The notes under the pieces were generated by a model that saw only the letters and a list, made by a program, of their open reading frames with translations, had not been told where the DNA came from and searched no databases. The position numbers were made by a program, and so were the translations under genes. From CAIWHR01 sp963846855 (lineage in GTDB: Bacteria > Pseudomonadota > Gammaproteobacteria > Burkholderiales > Casimicrobiaceae): a DNA stretch of 64,000 bases. Positions within the stretch are counted from its first letter, which is position 1. Each line of letters begins with the position of its first letter. This document shows positions 25,830 through 34,929 of this stretch, in pieces. Where the stretch lies: the NCBI GenBank assembly GCA_963846855.1, contig CAWJXK010000004.1, positions 372,001 through 436,000 of the forward strand, given 5' to 3'.

Positions 25830-27506
25830 TCAGGCCGCCTTCCTTCGCATCTCGTCGCGCAGCTCGCGCCGCAGGATCTTGCCGACGTTGGTCTTGGGCA
25901 GTTCGGTGCGGAACTCGACGTCGCGCGGGCACTTGTAGCCGGTCAGATGCTCGCGGCAATGCCTGAGGATTTCCTCGGCGGTCACCGCGGCGTCCTTCTT
26001 CACGACGAAGAGCTTCACCGCCTCGCCCGACTTCGGGTCGGGGACGCCCACGGCCGCGCATTCGAGCACGCCCGGATGCATCGCGACCACGCCCTCGATC
26101 TCGTTCGGGTACACGTTGAAGCCCGAGACGAGGATCATGTCCTTCTTGCGGTCGACGATCCGCACGAATCCGCGCTCGTCCATCACGCCGATGTCGCCGG
26201 TCGTGAAGAAACCGTCCGCCGTCATGACCTTCGCCGTCTCCTCGGGATGCTGCCAGTACCCTGCCATCACCTGCGGACCACGGATGCAGATCTCGCCCGG
26301 TTGCCCCAGGGCGACGTCGTTCCCGGCGTCGTCGCGCAGCGTGACCTCGGTCGACGATATCGGCAAGCCGATGGCGCCGTTGTACTTCTGAAGGTCGAGC
26401 GGATTGATCGTCGCCGCGGGCGACGTCTCGGTGAGCCCGTACGCCTCGATCAGCGGATGCCCGGTGACGGCGCGCCACTTCTCCGCGACGGCCTCCTGCA
26501 CCGCCATGCCACCGCCCAGGGTGATGCGCAACCCGGAGAAATCCAGCTTCGCGAAGTCCGCATTGTTGACGAGCGCGTTGAACAGCGTATTGACGCCGGT
26601 GAACGCAGTGAACTTGTACTTGCCCATCTCCTTGACGAAGCCGGGAATGTCGCGTGGATTCGGAATCAGGACCGCCTCGCCGCCCACGGTCATGAACACG
26701 AGGCAGTTCGCCGTCAGCGAGAAGATGTGGTAGAGCGGCAGCGGCGTGATGACGATCTCGCGCTGGTTCGGATCCAGAAACGGCTTCAGCCACGCGCGCG
26801 CCTGCAGCAGGTTGGCGACGATGTTCCGGTGCAGCAGCATCGCGCCCTTGGCAACGCCGGTTGTGCCGCCCGTGTATTGGAGGAACGCGATGTCGTCGTG
26901 CGTGAGCGGCATGTGCACGAGCTTCGCCGCGTCGCCGGCCGACAGGACGTCCTTCATGCGCAGCGCGCCCGGGAGGTCCCAGGCCGGAACCATCTTCTTG
27001 ACGTGGCGGATGACGAAGTCGACCAGCAATCCCTTGAGGCCCAGCATTTCGCCGATGCTGGTGACGATCACCTTGCGCACGCGCGTCTTCGCGATCACGT
27101 CGGCCAGCGTGTGCGCGAAATTCTCGACGACGACGATGATCTCGGCGCCGCTGTCGGTCAGCTGATGCTCGAGCTCGCGCGCGGTGTAGAGCGGGTTGAC
27201 GTTGACCACCGTGCACCCGGCGCGCAGCGTGCCGAAGACCGCGACCGGGTATTGCAGGATGTTCGGCATCATGAGGGCCACGCGCGCGCCCTTGGCGAGC
27301 CCCTGGCCCTGCAGCCACGCGCCGAACCGGGCCGACAGCTGATCGAGCTCGGCGAACGTGATCGACTTGCCCATGCACGTAAACGCGGGGCGGTCCGCGT
27401 ACTTCGCGCAGCTCTCCTCGAACACCGCGCAAACCGACGCATACGTGTTGACGTCGATTTCGGCGGGAACGCCCGCCGGATAGCTCGACAGCCAGATCTT
27501 CTCCAC
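25830..27506 (-). CDS. fadD: Long-chain fatty acid-CoA ligase
   Basis: ANL-superfamily enzyme that activates fatty acids to acyl-CoA via an acyl-AMP. Motifs: P-loop YTGGTTGVAKGAML, YGLTETSPAA, TGDIGVMDERGFVRIVDR and the C-terminal Lys in LPKTNVGKILRREL. N-terminus MEKIWLSSYPAGVPAEID is that of FadD. 558 residues. It starts with GTG at 27506 and has a strong AGGAGG just upstream. Acts with FadL in vectorial uptake of fatty acids. Confidence 0.93.
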   Translation of the reverse strand: MEKIWLSSYPAGVPAEIDVNTYASVCAVFEESCAKYADRPAFTCMGKSITFAELDQLSARFGAWLQGQGLAKGARVALMMPNILQYPVAVFGTLRAGCTVVNVNPLYTARELEHQLTDSGAEIIVVVENFAHTLADVIAKTRVRKVIVTSIGEMLGLKGLLVDFVIRHVKKMVPAWDLPGALRMKDVLSAGDAAKLVHMPLTHDDIAFLQYTGGTTGVAKGAMLLHRNIVANLLQARAWLKPFLDPNQREIVITPLPLYHIFSLTANCLVFMTVGGEAVLIPNPRDIPGFVKEMGKYKFTAFTGVNTLFNALVNNADFAKLDFSGLRITLGGGMAVQEAVAEKWRAVTGHPLIEAYGLTETSPAATINPLDLQKYNGAIGLPISSTEVTLRDDAGNDVALGQPGEICIRGPQVMAGYWQHPEETAKVMTADGFFTTGDIGVMDERGFVRIVDRKKDMILVSGFNVYPNEIEGVVAMHPGVLECAAVGVPDPKSGEAVKLFVVKKDAAVTAEEILRHCREHLTGYKCPRDVEFRTELPKTNVGKILRRELRDEMRRKAA

Positions 27507-27992
27507 GATTCCCCTCCTCCTGCGGTGCGGCCCGGGTGCGCTGGAATGTCGGTGCGCATTCCTTTATGGCGCGTCGGTCGCGGACACCGCGACGCAGGCG
27601 CCAACGGACCATCCGCCGTCTGCTGCGACGTGTCCTATCGTACCACCGGGGAGTGAGAAACCGCGGTGCGCGCGCCTCTCGCCGCACGATGCGGATGCAC
27701 GCGTCGGGCGGCCGAGCGCGGCTGCGACGGGGATTTTCGGGATGGGATGCCTCAAGTGCCAAATGAGGCGGGGCGAAGCTAATCGCCGGCCCCCTTAGCA
27801 AGTCTCGCGCTCAGTTACCAAATGAGCAGACCGCCCGAAAAACCCCGTCCCTTCGCGCATTTGCCAACTGAGGCCAAATGCGGCGCCTGCTTTGCCGCGC
27901 TCCTAGGATTCGTAGTGTGGGCTACGACCTTCGTCGCGCGTCAGTTGCCAAATGAGGCAGTCATCCGCATTTGGCTCTGCAGCAAGACTTGT
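27507..27992. other. fadD upstream region with palindromic repeats
   Basis: 486 bases with no supported gene. The half near fadD is GC-rich and featureless; 27749-27977 holds four full and one partial copy of a small palindromic repeat (listed separately). It separates fadD from the end of the fadJ-like gene on the same strand. Confidence 0.7.
27749..27977. repeat. Cluster of short palindromic repeats
   Basis: Copies of a dyad with consensus CCTCAGTTGCCAAATGAGG at 27749-27769 (+), 27809-27827 (+), 27857-27875 (-) and 27938-27958 (+), plus a partial copy at 27966-27977. A fifth full copy is at 17086-17105 inside the small element after rnhA. The arms CCTCA/TGAGG are complementary. Spacing is irregular (60, 48 and 81 bases), so this is not a CRISPR. 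It may be a REP-like element or an operator cluster. Confidence 0.75.
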
Positions 27993-29942
27993 TTAGAGGC
28001 TCCCTGCGACGACCGCTCGCGCCTCGACCTGCGCGCTGTCCGCGTAGTGCAGCGGGCCACCGCGGAACGGCGCGAATCCCGTGCCGAATATCGCGCCCGC
28101 ATCGACGAGATCGGCGTCGGCGACGATGTGCTCGGCCAGCGCCGCCTTCGCTTCGGCGACGTAGGGGCCGACCAGCCGTTCGGCGAGGCCGGCCGGCACC
28201 GCCGCCGCGGGCTGCTTCTGCGCCCTGCCGCCGTCCCATGTGTAGAATCCGCGCCCGGTCTTCTTGCCGAGATTTCCGGCGGCAACGAGCTCCATCAGCC
28301 GTGCCGGAGGCGCGACGTCGGTGCCCAGCAGCTTTCCGACGGCGACGCAGATGTCGAGGCCGACCGTATCGGCGAGCTCGATCGGGCCCATCGGCATCCC
28401 GAACGCGAGCGCGGCCTCGTCGACGACCTCCGGCGCGATGCCCTCGTCGACGCAGCGCATCGCAGCCATCAGATACGGCGCCAGCACGCGATTGACGAGG
28501 AACCCGGGCGCGCTCCTTACCGGCAGCGGCAGCTTGTCGATCTGCCGCGCGAACGCGGCGGCTTCCGGCACGAGATCAGCGCGCGTGTTCCTCCCGACGA
28601 CGATCTCGACCAGCATCATCTGCGGCACCGGGTTGAAGAAGTGAAGCCCGACGAGCCGCGAGGGATCGGCCATCGCCGTCGCGATCTCCTCGAGCGGAAT
28701 GCTCGACGTGTTGGTCGCGAGGATCGCCGACGGCTTTGCCTTCGCCTCCAGCGCGGCGAACAGGCTGCGCTTGGCGTCGAGGTTCTCGAAGATCGCCTCG
28801 ACGATGACGTCGGCACGCGCGATTCCGGCGCCCGCGACGTCGGGCACGAGCCGATCGGTCGCGTCGCGAACGCGGCGCGGATCCTTCAGCCGCTGCGCGA
28901 ACAGCTTCCCGGCCCGGCCCATCGCGGGGGCGAGTCGCTCGGCGTTCTGGTCCTGCAGCGTCACCGTGAGCCCGCGCAGCGCGCACCACGCGGCGATGTC
29001 GCCGCCCATCGTTCCCGCCCCGACGACGTGCACGTGCTTCGCGGCGAAATCGCCTTCCTTTCCGAGTGCCTTGAGTCGCTCCTGCAGGCGAAAGACGCGG
29101 ATGAGATTGGCGGCGGTCGGGGTCTTCAGCAGCGACGGGACCGACGACGGGTCCGATGCCAGCGCGTCCAGCGCGTTGCCGTCGTGCTTCACCCAGAGGT
29201 CGAGGATCGCGTACGGCGCCGGGTAGTGCTCGCGGCGCGCCCGCCGCGCGACCTGCTTCCTCGCCTGAGCCGCGATGAATCGGCGCGCGAGCGGCGTCAG
29301 CGTCAGCGCCAGCGGGAAGGGCAGCGTGCGCGGCGGCGGCAGCGCGGTGAGCATGCCACGCGCGGTGTTCTCCATGATGCGCGGCGGCACGCATTCGTCG
29401 GCGATGCCGAGCGCTTTTGCGCGGCGCGCGTCGATCGTCTTGCCGGTCAGCATGAGGTCGAGCGCCGCCGGCGCGCCGGCGAGCCTGGGCAGCCGCTTCA
29501 TCCCGCCCCAGGCAGGGACGATGCCCAGCATCACCTCGGGCAGACCGAGCCGCGTTCCCGGCTCGTCGACGACGACGCGATACCGGCACGCGAGCGCGAG
29601 CTCCAGGCCGCCGCCGAGACAGAATCCGCGCACCAGCGCGAGCGTCGGGTACGCAACCGCCGCGAGCCGCTCGAACGTGTCCCAGCCGCGCCGCACGAGC
29701 GCGATCGCGTCGGCTTCGCTCTTCACCGTGCCGAACTCCTCGATGTCGGCGCCGGCGATGAAGCCGTTCGCCTTGCCGGACACGATGACGAGCCCCTTGG
29801 GCGGAGCGCGGTCGAGCTCGTCCAGCGCCTCGTTGAACTCCGCCATCACGGCGGCCGACAGCGTGTTGGTCGTCGCGCCCTGCTTGTCGAAGACGAGGCG
29901 CGCGAGGCCGTCGGCCTCGCGTTTCAGGGTCCAGTGCTGCAT
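27993..29942 (-). CDS. Enoyl-CoA hydratase / 3-hydroxyacyl-CoA dehydrogenase (FadJ/FadB type)
   Basis: Second bifunctional beta-oxidation enzyme, 649 residues, with the classical order. N-terminal enoyl-CoA hydratase (~1-200) has NGFIAGADIEEF, GFCLGGGLELALACRYRV and LPEVMLGIVPAWGG. The dehydrogenase starts around residue 300 with VVGAGTMGGDIAAWCA and continues LHFFNPVPQMMLVEI and FLVNRVLAPYL. The ATG at 29942 gives the usual N-terminus. It follows the fadI-like thiolase by 44 bases, so the two form a second trifunctional-type pair. Confidence 0.92.
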   Translation of the reverse strand: MQHWTLKREADGLARLVFDKQGATTNTLSAAVMAEFNEALDELDRAPPKGLVIVSGKANGFIAGADIEEFGTVKSEADAIALVRRGWDTFERLAAVAYPTLALVRGFCLGGGLELALACRYRVVVDEPGTRLGLPEVMLGIVPAWGGMKRLPRLAGAPAALDLMLTGKTIDARRAKALGIADECVPPRIMENTARGMLTALPPPRTLPFPLALTLTPLARRFIAAQARKQVARRARREHYPAPYAILDLWVKHDGNALDALASDPSSVPSLLKTPTAANLIRVFRLQERLKALGKEGDFAAKHVHVVGAGTMGGDIAAWCALRGLTVTLQDQNAERLAPAMGRAGKLFAQRLKDPRRVRDATDRLVPDVAGAGIARADVIVEAIFENLDAKRSLFAALEAKAKPSAILATNTSSIPLEEIATAMADPSRLVGLHFFNPVPQMMLVEIVVGRNTRADLVPEAAAFARQIDKLPLPVRSAPGFLVNRVLAPYLMAAMRCVDEGIAPEVVDEAALAFGMPMGPIELADTVGLDICVAVGKLLGTDVAPPARLMELVAAGNLGKKTGRGFYTWDGGRAQKQPAAAVPAGLAERLVGPYVAEAKAALAEHIVADADLVDAGAIFGTGFAPFRGGPLHYADSAQVEARAVVAGSL

Positions 29943-29986
29943 CGTGATTCCGTTGTCGTTGTGACGGCGTGTTCCTGCTGCGGAAC

Positions 29987-31270
29987 CTACATCCGCTCGA
30001 CCAGCATCGCGCCGCCGAGTCCGCCGCCGATGCAGATCGCGGCGATGCCGCGCCGGCCGTTGGTGCGCGCCAGCACGTTGAGCACGTGCAGCACGATGCG
30101 CGCGCCCGAGGCGCCCACCGGATGCCCGAGCGCAATCGCGCCGCCGTCGACGTTGAGCTTCGTTTCGTCGAGCTTGCCGAGCGCGTCGGGAAGCCCCAGC
30201 TCGTGCTTGCAGTAGTCGGCGCTTTCCCATGCGCGCTCGCAGCCGATCACCTGCGCCGCGAAGGCCTCGTTGATCTCCCACGCATCGAGGTCGTTCAACG
30301 CGAGTCCGTGCCGCTTGAGGATCGGCGTCGCCGCATGCACCGGGCCGAGACCCATCTGCGCCGGATCGAGGCCCGCCCATTCGGAATCGACGATGCGGCC
30401 CTTCGGAACGAGTCCGTGCTTTTCCACCGCCCGCTCGGACGCGATCACGAGCCACGCGGCGCCGTCGGTCACCTGCGAGCTGTTGCCCGCCGTGACGTTG
30501 CCGTACTTGCGGTCGAAGAAAGGTTTGAGCTTCGCGAGGTTCTCCGGCGTCGAATCCTCGCGGACGCCGTCATCCGCGGGGTAGAGCTTGCCGGCCTTGT
30601 CGAATAGCGGCACGACCTCGCCGTCGAAGTGGCCCGCCTTCTGCGCCGCCAGCACGCGCTGGTGGCTGCGCGCCGAGAATTCGTCCATCTCGCGCCGCGT
30701 GATGCCGAACCGGTAGGCGAGGTTTTCGGCCGTCTGTCCCATCAGCAATCCGACGATCGGATCGGTGAGGCCCTTCATGAGGCCGATCACGGGCGCCAGG
30801 TACGACAGCCTGAGCTTTCCGACCAGCGCCGCCTTCTGTCCCAGCGTCTTCGCGGCGTACCAGCTCGACAACCACAGCACCATCGCGTCGGAGAACAGCA
30901 GCGGCGCCCGCGATAGCGCATCGGTCCCGCCGGCGAGCACGAGATTCGAGCGGCCGCTGCGGATGTTCGCGATCGCCGAATCGAGCGACTGCATGCCTGA
31001 CGCGCAGTTGCGCATCACGGTCCAGCCGGGAACCTTGTTGCCGCATCCCATGCGCAGAGCGACCACCCGGCCGATGTTCACTTCGTCCGGCGAGGGTGCC
31101 GCGCAGCCCAGGATCACTTCGTCGAGGGCCGACGGCTCGAATTTCTGCCGCAACAGGAGTGCGCTGCCCGCGGCCGTCGCGAGGTCCGACGCCGAGAACG
31201 GTCCCGGCCGGTTACGCGCCTTGAGGAACGGCGTGCGCGCGCCATCGACGATGTAGATCGGTTCGTTCAC
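29987..31270 (-). CDS. Acetyl-CoA C-acyltransferase (FadI-like thiolase)
   Basis: Second thiolase, 427 residues. Catalytic Cys in NCASGMQSLDSA, NEAFAAQVI, GGAIALGHPVGASGARI and the C-terminal CIGGGLGGAM are intact. The extra insertion around residues 120-165 (WLSSWYAAKTLGQKAAL) is like FadI rather than FadA. Start GTG at 31270 follows GGAGGTTACTCA, a strong ribosome site. Pairs with the FadJ-like gene downstream and with FadE upstream (98-base gap). Confidence 0.92.
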   Translation of the reverse strand: MNEPIYIVDGARTPFLKARNRPGPFSASDLATAAGSALLLRQKFEPSALDEVILGCAAPSPDEVNIGRVVALRMGCGNKVPGWTVMRNCASGMQSLDSAIANIRSGRSNLVLAGGTDALSRAPLLFSDAMVLWLSSWYAAKTLGQKAALVGKLRLSYLAPVIGLMKGLTDPIVGLLMGQTAENLAYRFGITRREMDEFSARSHQRVLAAQKAGHFDGEVVPLFDKAGKLYPADDGVREDSTPENLAKLKPFFDRKYGNVTAGNSSQVTDGAAWLVIASERAVEKHGLVPKGRIVDSEWAGLDPAQMGLGPVHAATPILKRHGLALNDLDAWEINEAFAAQVIGCERAWESADYCKHELGLPDALGKLDETKLNVDGGAIALGHPVGASGARIVLHVLNVLARTNGRRGIAAICIGGGLGGAMLVERM

Positions 31271-31368
31271 TGAGTAACCTCCAGCAGGCTTGCCGCTGCG
31301 CGGCTCCGCCCTGCTCGCACAGGCGTTCCGGGCGGCCCGGCGGCGCTCATCGCATCGACCTTCCGCCG

Positions 31369-33903
31369 CTACGCGGCCGCCTTGTGCGTCGTCGCCGCCT
31401 GCGCGACGGCATTGATCGGCGGCGCCGCGCCGAGCGGATCGGAGAGCCGCATTTCCGACGCGCCCAGATCCTGCGCGAAATCGTCGACGCGGATCACCCG
31501 CGCTGTGAGTTCGCGCGCTTCCAGCGCCGCGGCGCACTCGTCGGCGGTGATGACCCCGGCGCTCTGCGCACGCGCCGCGAGCAGCTCGGCGCCGCCGCCC
31601 GCCGGCAGCTTGCCGTCGAGCCGGCCTTCCTTCACCGCGGCGCGGATCTTCGCGTCGACCGGCTCGGCCGCGAGTGTGGCCGCGAGCGCGCGCTCGATCA
31701 GCGACACGGGGTCGTCGCCCGCAGCGGGAAGGTACATGCCCGCGGTCAGGCGATCGCGCGTCGCCGACGGTTCCAGCAGCAGCTTCGCGACGTCGTGGCC
31801 GAGCTTGTCCGAGGGAATCACGTACGGGCGGCCGAGCGGGAATACGACGCGGCGCATTATCACCGCGATGAGCCGATTGGGAAAATTGGAGATGACGCCC
31901 TCGAACGCGGCCTGAGCCTTGAACATGGCATCCCACATCGCCCAGTGCATCAGCGGCGCGTCGGCCTCCTGCCGGCCTTCCCCCTCGTAGCGCTTCAACG
32001 TCGCGGAGCAGAGGTACATGAGCGAGAGCACGTCGCCCAGGCGCGCGGACAGCTTCTCCTTGCGCTTCAGTGCGCCGCCTAGCGAGCCCATCGACACGTC
32101 GGCGAGGAATGCGAGCGCCGCCGAGAACCGCGTGAGCTGCTGGTAATAGCGGCGCGTCTCGGGCGCGACATCCGCGGGAACGCCGACGAAGTGCGACCCG
32201 GTGAGGCCGGTCACGAGTGTGCGCGCCATGTTCGCGAGCGCGAAGCGGAGGTGGCCGAAGAGCGCGGCGTCGAACGCCGCGGAGGCCTTCGTCTTGTCGG
32301 TCTCGCGCGTCGCCTCGATCTCTTTCAGCACATAGGGATGGCAGCGGATCGCGCCCTGGCCGAACACGATCAGGCTCCGCGTCAGGATGTTGGCGCCCTC
32401 GACGGTGATCGCGACCGGTACCTGCATGTAGGCGGCGCCGATGAAATTCGACGGGCCCATGCAGATGCCCTTGCCGCCGACCACGTCCATCGCGTCGTTG
32501 ACGACCTGGCGGCCGCGCTCGGTGAGGTGCAGCTTCGCGATGCCGGAAATGACCGCGGGCTTCTCGCCGGCGTCGATCGCCGACGCGGTCAGCGTGCGCG
32601 CGGCATCCATCATGTACAGGTTGCCGCCCATTCGCGTGAGCGCTTCCTCGATGCCCTCAAACCGGCCGATCGGCGTCTTGAACTGCGTGCGGACGCGCGC
32701 ATACCCGCCGGTCGCGCGCACGGCGAGCTTCGCCATTCCCGTCGCCGACGAAGGCAGCGAGATGCCGCGGCCCGCGGCGAGACACTCCATCAGCATCCGC
32801 CAGCCGCGGCCCAGCATCGGCTGTCCTCCGATCACCCAGTCCATCGGGATGAAGACGTCCTTGCCCCACGTCGGTCCGTTCTGGAATACCGCGTTCAACG
32901 GCATGTGCCGGCGCCCGATCTCGACACCCGGGTGCGAGGTCGGAACCAGCGCGCACGTGATGCCGATGTCCTCCTTGTCGCCGACCAGATGCTCGGGGTC
33001 GTGCGCGCGGAACGCGAGGCCCAGCAGCGTCGCGACCGGACCCAGCGTGATGTAGCGCTTCTCCCACGTCACGCGCATGCCGAGCACGCGCTTGCCCTCG
33101 TGCTCGCCCCAGCAGACGATTCCGAAATCGGGAATCGACGCGGCGTCCGATCCCGCATTGGGATTGGTCAGCGCGAAGCACGGGATCTCGACGCCCTTTG
33201 CGAGGCGCGGCAGGTAGTGGCGCTTCTGCGCGTCGGTGCCGTAATGCGCGATGAGCTCGCCCGGCCCGAGCGAGTTCGGCACCATCACCGTGACCGAGAT
33301 CGTGCCGGAATGCGTCGACAGCTTGGTCATCACCTGTGAATGCGCGTAGGCGGAAAAGCCCAGCCCGCCATACTCCTTCGCGATGCTCATCCCCCAGAAG
33401 CCCCTGTCCTTGATGAACTGCCAGACCTCGGGCGGAAGATCCCGATGGACGTTGGTCGTCGCCCAGTCGCTGACCATCGCGCAGAGCTCCTGCGCGTCGT
33501 GGTCGAGGAAGCGCTGCTCGTCGGGCGTGAGCGCGGGATGCGGCACCTCGAGGAGCTTTTGCCAGTTCGGCTTGCCGGAGAAAAGTTCGCCGTCCCACCA
33601 GACGGTGCCGGCCTCGATCGCCTCGCGCTCGGTCTGCGACATCGGCGGCAGCACCTTGCGGAACGCGGCGAGGATGGCGTCGCTGATGAGCGCGCGGCGC
33701 AGCGCCGGGATGTTGAGCGGGATGGCGAGCAGCACGAAGATCGCCGCGAACGCGAGAGTCAGCCACGGCGGCAGCGCGTGCGCCACCCATGCGACGGCGA
33801 GCGCGGCCGCGATCGCAACGCTCCAGACAAGCCCGCCCACGTTGACGTAGGAGAGCGCGAGCGCGCCGAGCAGAACGGCGAGGATCCAGACGAGAGTGAG
33901 CAT
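31369..33903 (-). CDS. fadE: Acyl-CoA dehydrogenase FadE
   Basis: Membrane-associated first enzyme of beta-oxidation. 844 residues: N-terminal hydrophobic segments (to about residue 70), acyl-CoA dehydrogenase domain (~100-480, with FALTNPNAGSDAAS and WEKRYITLGPVATLLGLAF), and a long C-terminal FadE-specific domain (DUF1974, from ~500). The length matches E. coli FadE rather than ~380-residue soluble dehydrogenases. It lies 43 bases downstream of the TetR-type regulator, so tetR-fadE-fadI-fadJ may be one operon. Confidence 0.93.
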   Translation of the reverse strand: MLTLVWILAVLLGALALSYVNVGGLVWSVAIAAALAVAWVAHALPPWLTLAFAAIFVLLAIPLNIPALRRALISDAILAAFRKVLPPMSQTEREAIEAGTVWWDGELFSGKPNWQKLLEVPHPALTPDEQRFLDHDAQELCAMVSDWATTNVHRDLPPEVWQFIKDRGFWGMSIAKEYGGLGFSAYAHSQVMTKLSTHSGTISVTVMVPNSLGPGELIAHYGTDAQKRHYLPRLAKGVEIPCFALTNPNAGSDAASIPDFGIVCWGEHEGKRVLGMRVTWEKRYITLGPVATLLGLAFRAHDPEHLVGDKEDIGITCALVPTSHPGVEIGRRHMPLNAVFQNGPTWGKDVFIPMDWVIGGQPMLGRGWRMLMECLAAGRGISLPSSATGMAKLAVRATGGYARVRTQFKTPIGRFEGIEEALTRMGGNLYMMDAARTLTASAIDAGEKPAVISGIAKLHLTERGRQVVNDAMDVVGGKGICMGPSNFIGAAYMQVPVAITVEGANILTRSLIVFGQGAIRCHPYVLKEIEATRETDKTKASAAFDAALFGHLRFALANMARTLVTGLTGSHFVGVPADVAPETRRYYQQLTRFSAALAFLADVSMGSLGGALKRKEKLSARLGDVLSLMYLCSATLKRYEGEGRQEADAPLMHWAMWDAMFKAQAAFEGVISNFPNRLIAVIMRRVVFPLGRPYVIPSDKLGHDVAKLLLEPSATRDRLTAGMYLPAAGDDPVSLIERALAATLAAEPVDAKIRAAVKEGRLDGKLPAGGGAELLAARAQSAGVITADECAAALEARELTARVIRVDDFAQDLGASEMRLSDPLGAAPPINAVAQAATTHKAAA

Positions 33904-33946
33904 CGAGAGCTCCTAGGAAGGATGTCGGGTGTGGCGAATCGCGCGC

Positions 33947-34684
33947 TCAGCGCGATTGCGAAAGCTCGCCGTCGAGGACGTTGCCCGCGGGCGACGACTC
34001 GGGCACGGGCGATTGCAGCCCCGCGAGAAGGAACGGCGCGAGCCGGCGCAGCAGCATTTCGTCGTTGCCGGTTTCCGCCGGCGTCAATTCCGCGATCAGC
34101 TTCAGCGCGTCGGTGCCCGCCAGCGTGTACGACAGCGCGCCCATGATGAAATGCAGCCGCCAGGAGAGCTCCTTCTTCGGCATCTCCGGCAGCGCGCGCC
34201 CGAACGCCGCCTTGAACCGCTTGATCATGATCGCGTACTGTTCGGAGAGGAACGTGCGGATGAAAGGGGCGGGATCAGCGTAGGCGCGTCCGAGCAGCCG
34301 CAGGAAATTCTTGCCGCCGCGCTCCGGGTCGCGCGCGAGCCGCAGTGCGGGAATGAACATCGCGGACAGGATGCGCTCGCAGGCGACGGCGCGCGGCGCC
34401 GCCTCGCTCTCGAGCGCCGTCAGGAGGTCGAGCCGCTCCTGGTTCATCGGATCGAGCCGTCGCGTCAGCACTGTCTCGAACAGCTCTTCCTTGCTGCCGA
34501 AGTGATAGTTCACCGCCGCGAGATTGACCCCGGCGGCGGCCGTGATCGAGCGCAGGCTGGTCGCCTCGAAGCCATGCTCCATGAACAGCGCTTCCGCCGT
34601 GTCGAGGAGCCGGTCCTTCGTCGCGGCCGGTGCGCGCGCGTCGCGCATCGGAATGACCTTGCCGACCATCCGTTCCCCTTCCAT
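33947..34684 (-). CDS. TetR-family regulator, PsrA-like
   Basis: 245-residue repressor. HTH at ~20-65 (RLLDTAEALFMEHGFEATSL then SITAAAGVNLAAVNYHFGSK), which is near the PsrA pattern, and a C-terminal ligand-binding domain. PsrA proteins sense long-chain fatty acyl compounds and repress fad genes. The ATG at 34684 has GAGG upstream. It precedes fadE on the same strand and is divergent from an acyl-CoA ligase, with a matching operator in between. Calling it PsrA itself would need phylogeny. Confidence 0.82.
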   Translation of the reverse strand: MEGERMVGKVIPMRDARAPAATKDRLLDTAEALFMEHGFEATSLRSITAAAGVNLAAVNYHFGSKEELFETVLTRRLDPMNQERLDLLTALESEAAPRAVACERILSAMFIPALRLARDPERGGKNFLRLLGRAYADPAPFIRTFLSEQYAIMIKRFKAAFGRALPEMPKKELSWRLHFIMGALSYTLAGTDALKLIAELTPAETGNDEMLLRRLAPFLLAGLQSPVPESSPAGNVLDGELSQSR

Positions 34685-34788
34685 GAGGCACCTCGTTTCC
34701 GCGGTACGTCCGGAAGGTTGCGCAGGGGTTCCCGTTCCCGCGGCGCCTCTGCAGGCACTGTCGCTCCGGAGTCGCAGGCGAATTCACT

Positions 34789-34802
34789 TAAACGTTCGTT
34801 TG
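34789..34802. promoter_or_regulatory. PsrA-like operator
   Basis: TAAACGTTCGTTTG fits the AAAC-N4-GTTT dyad described for PsrA in Pseudomonas. It lies in the divergent region between the TetR gene (ATG at 34684) and the acyl-CoA ligase (ATG at 34930), within an AT-rich patch, and could control both. Confidence 0.6.
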
Positions 34803-34929
34803 AATCCTATGTTCGTTCGAGATGGCCTGTCAATATTGCGCTGCAGCATTGCCTTGACTCCGAATCGGAGGCATGGTGCCAAGCCGCGAAGCGCGATCGG
34901 CTGCCCATCGCAATCCGCGAATTAGGCGA

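Noticed and set aside
25801..27801. Open frame antisense-phase through fadD joined to the thioesterase
   Set aside because: Same-strand out-of-phase shadow of fadD; only the last 131 codons are a real gene.
27749..27977. CRISPR array
   Set aside because: Repeats are ~20 bases, in both orientations and irregularly spaced.
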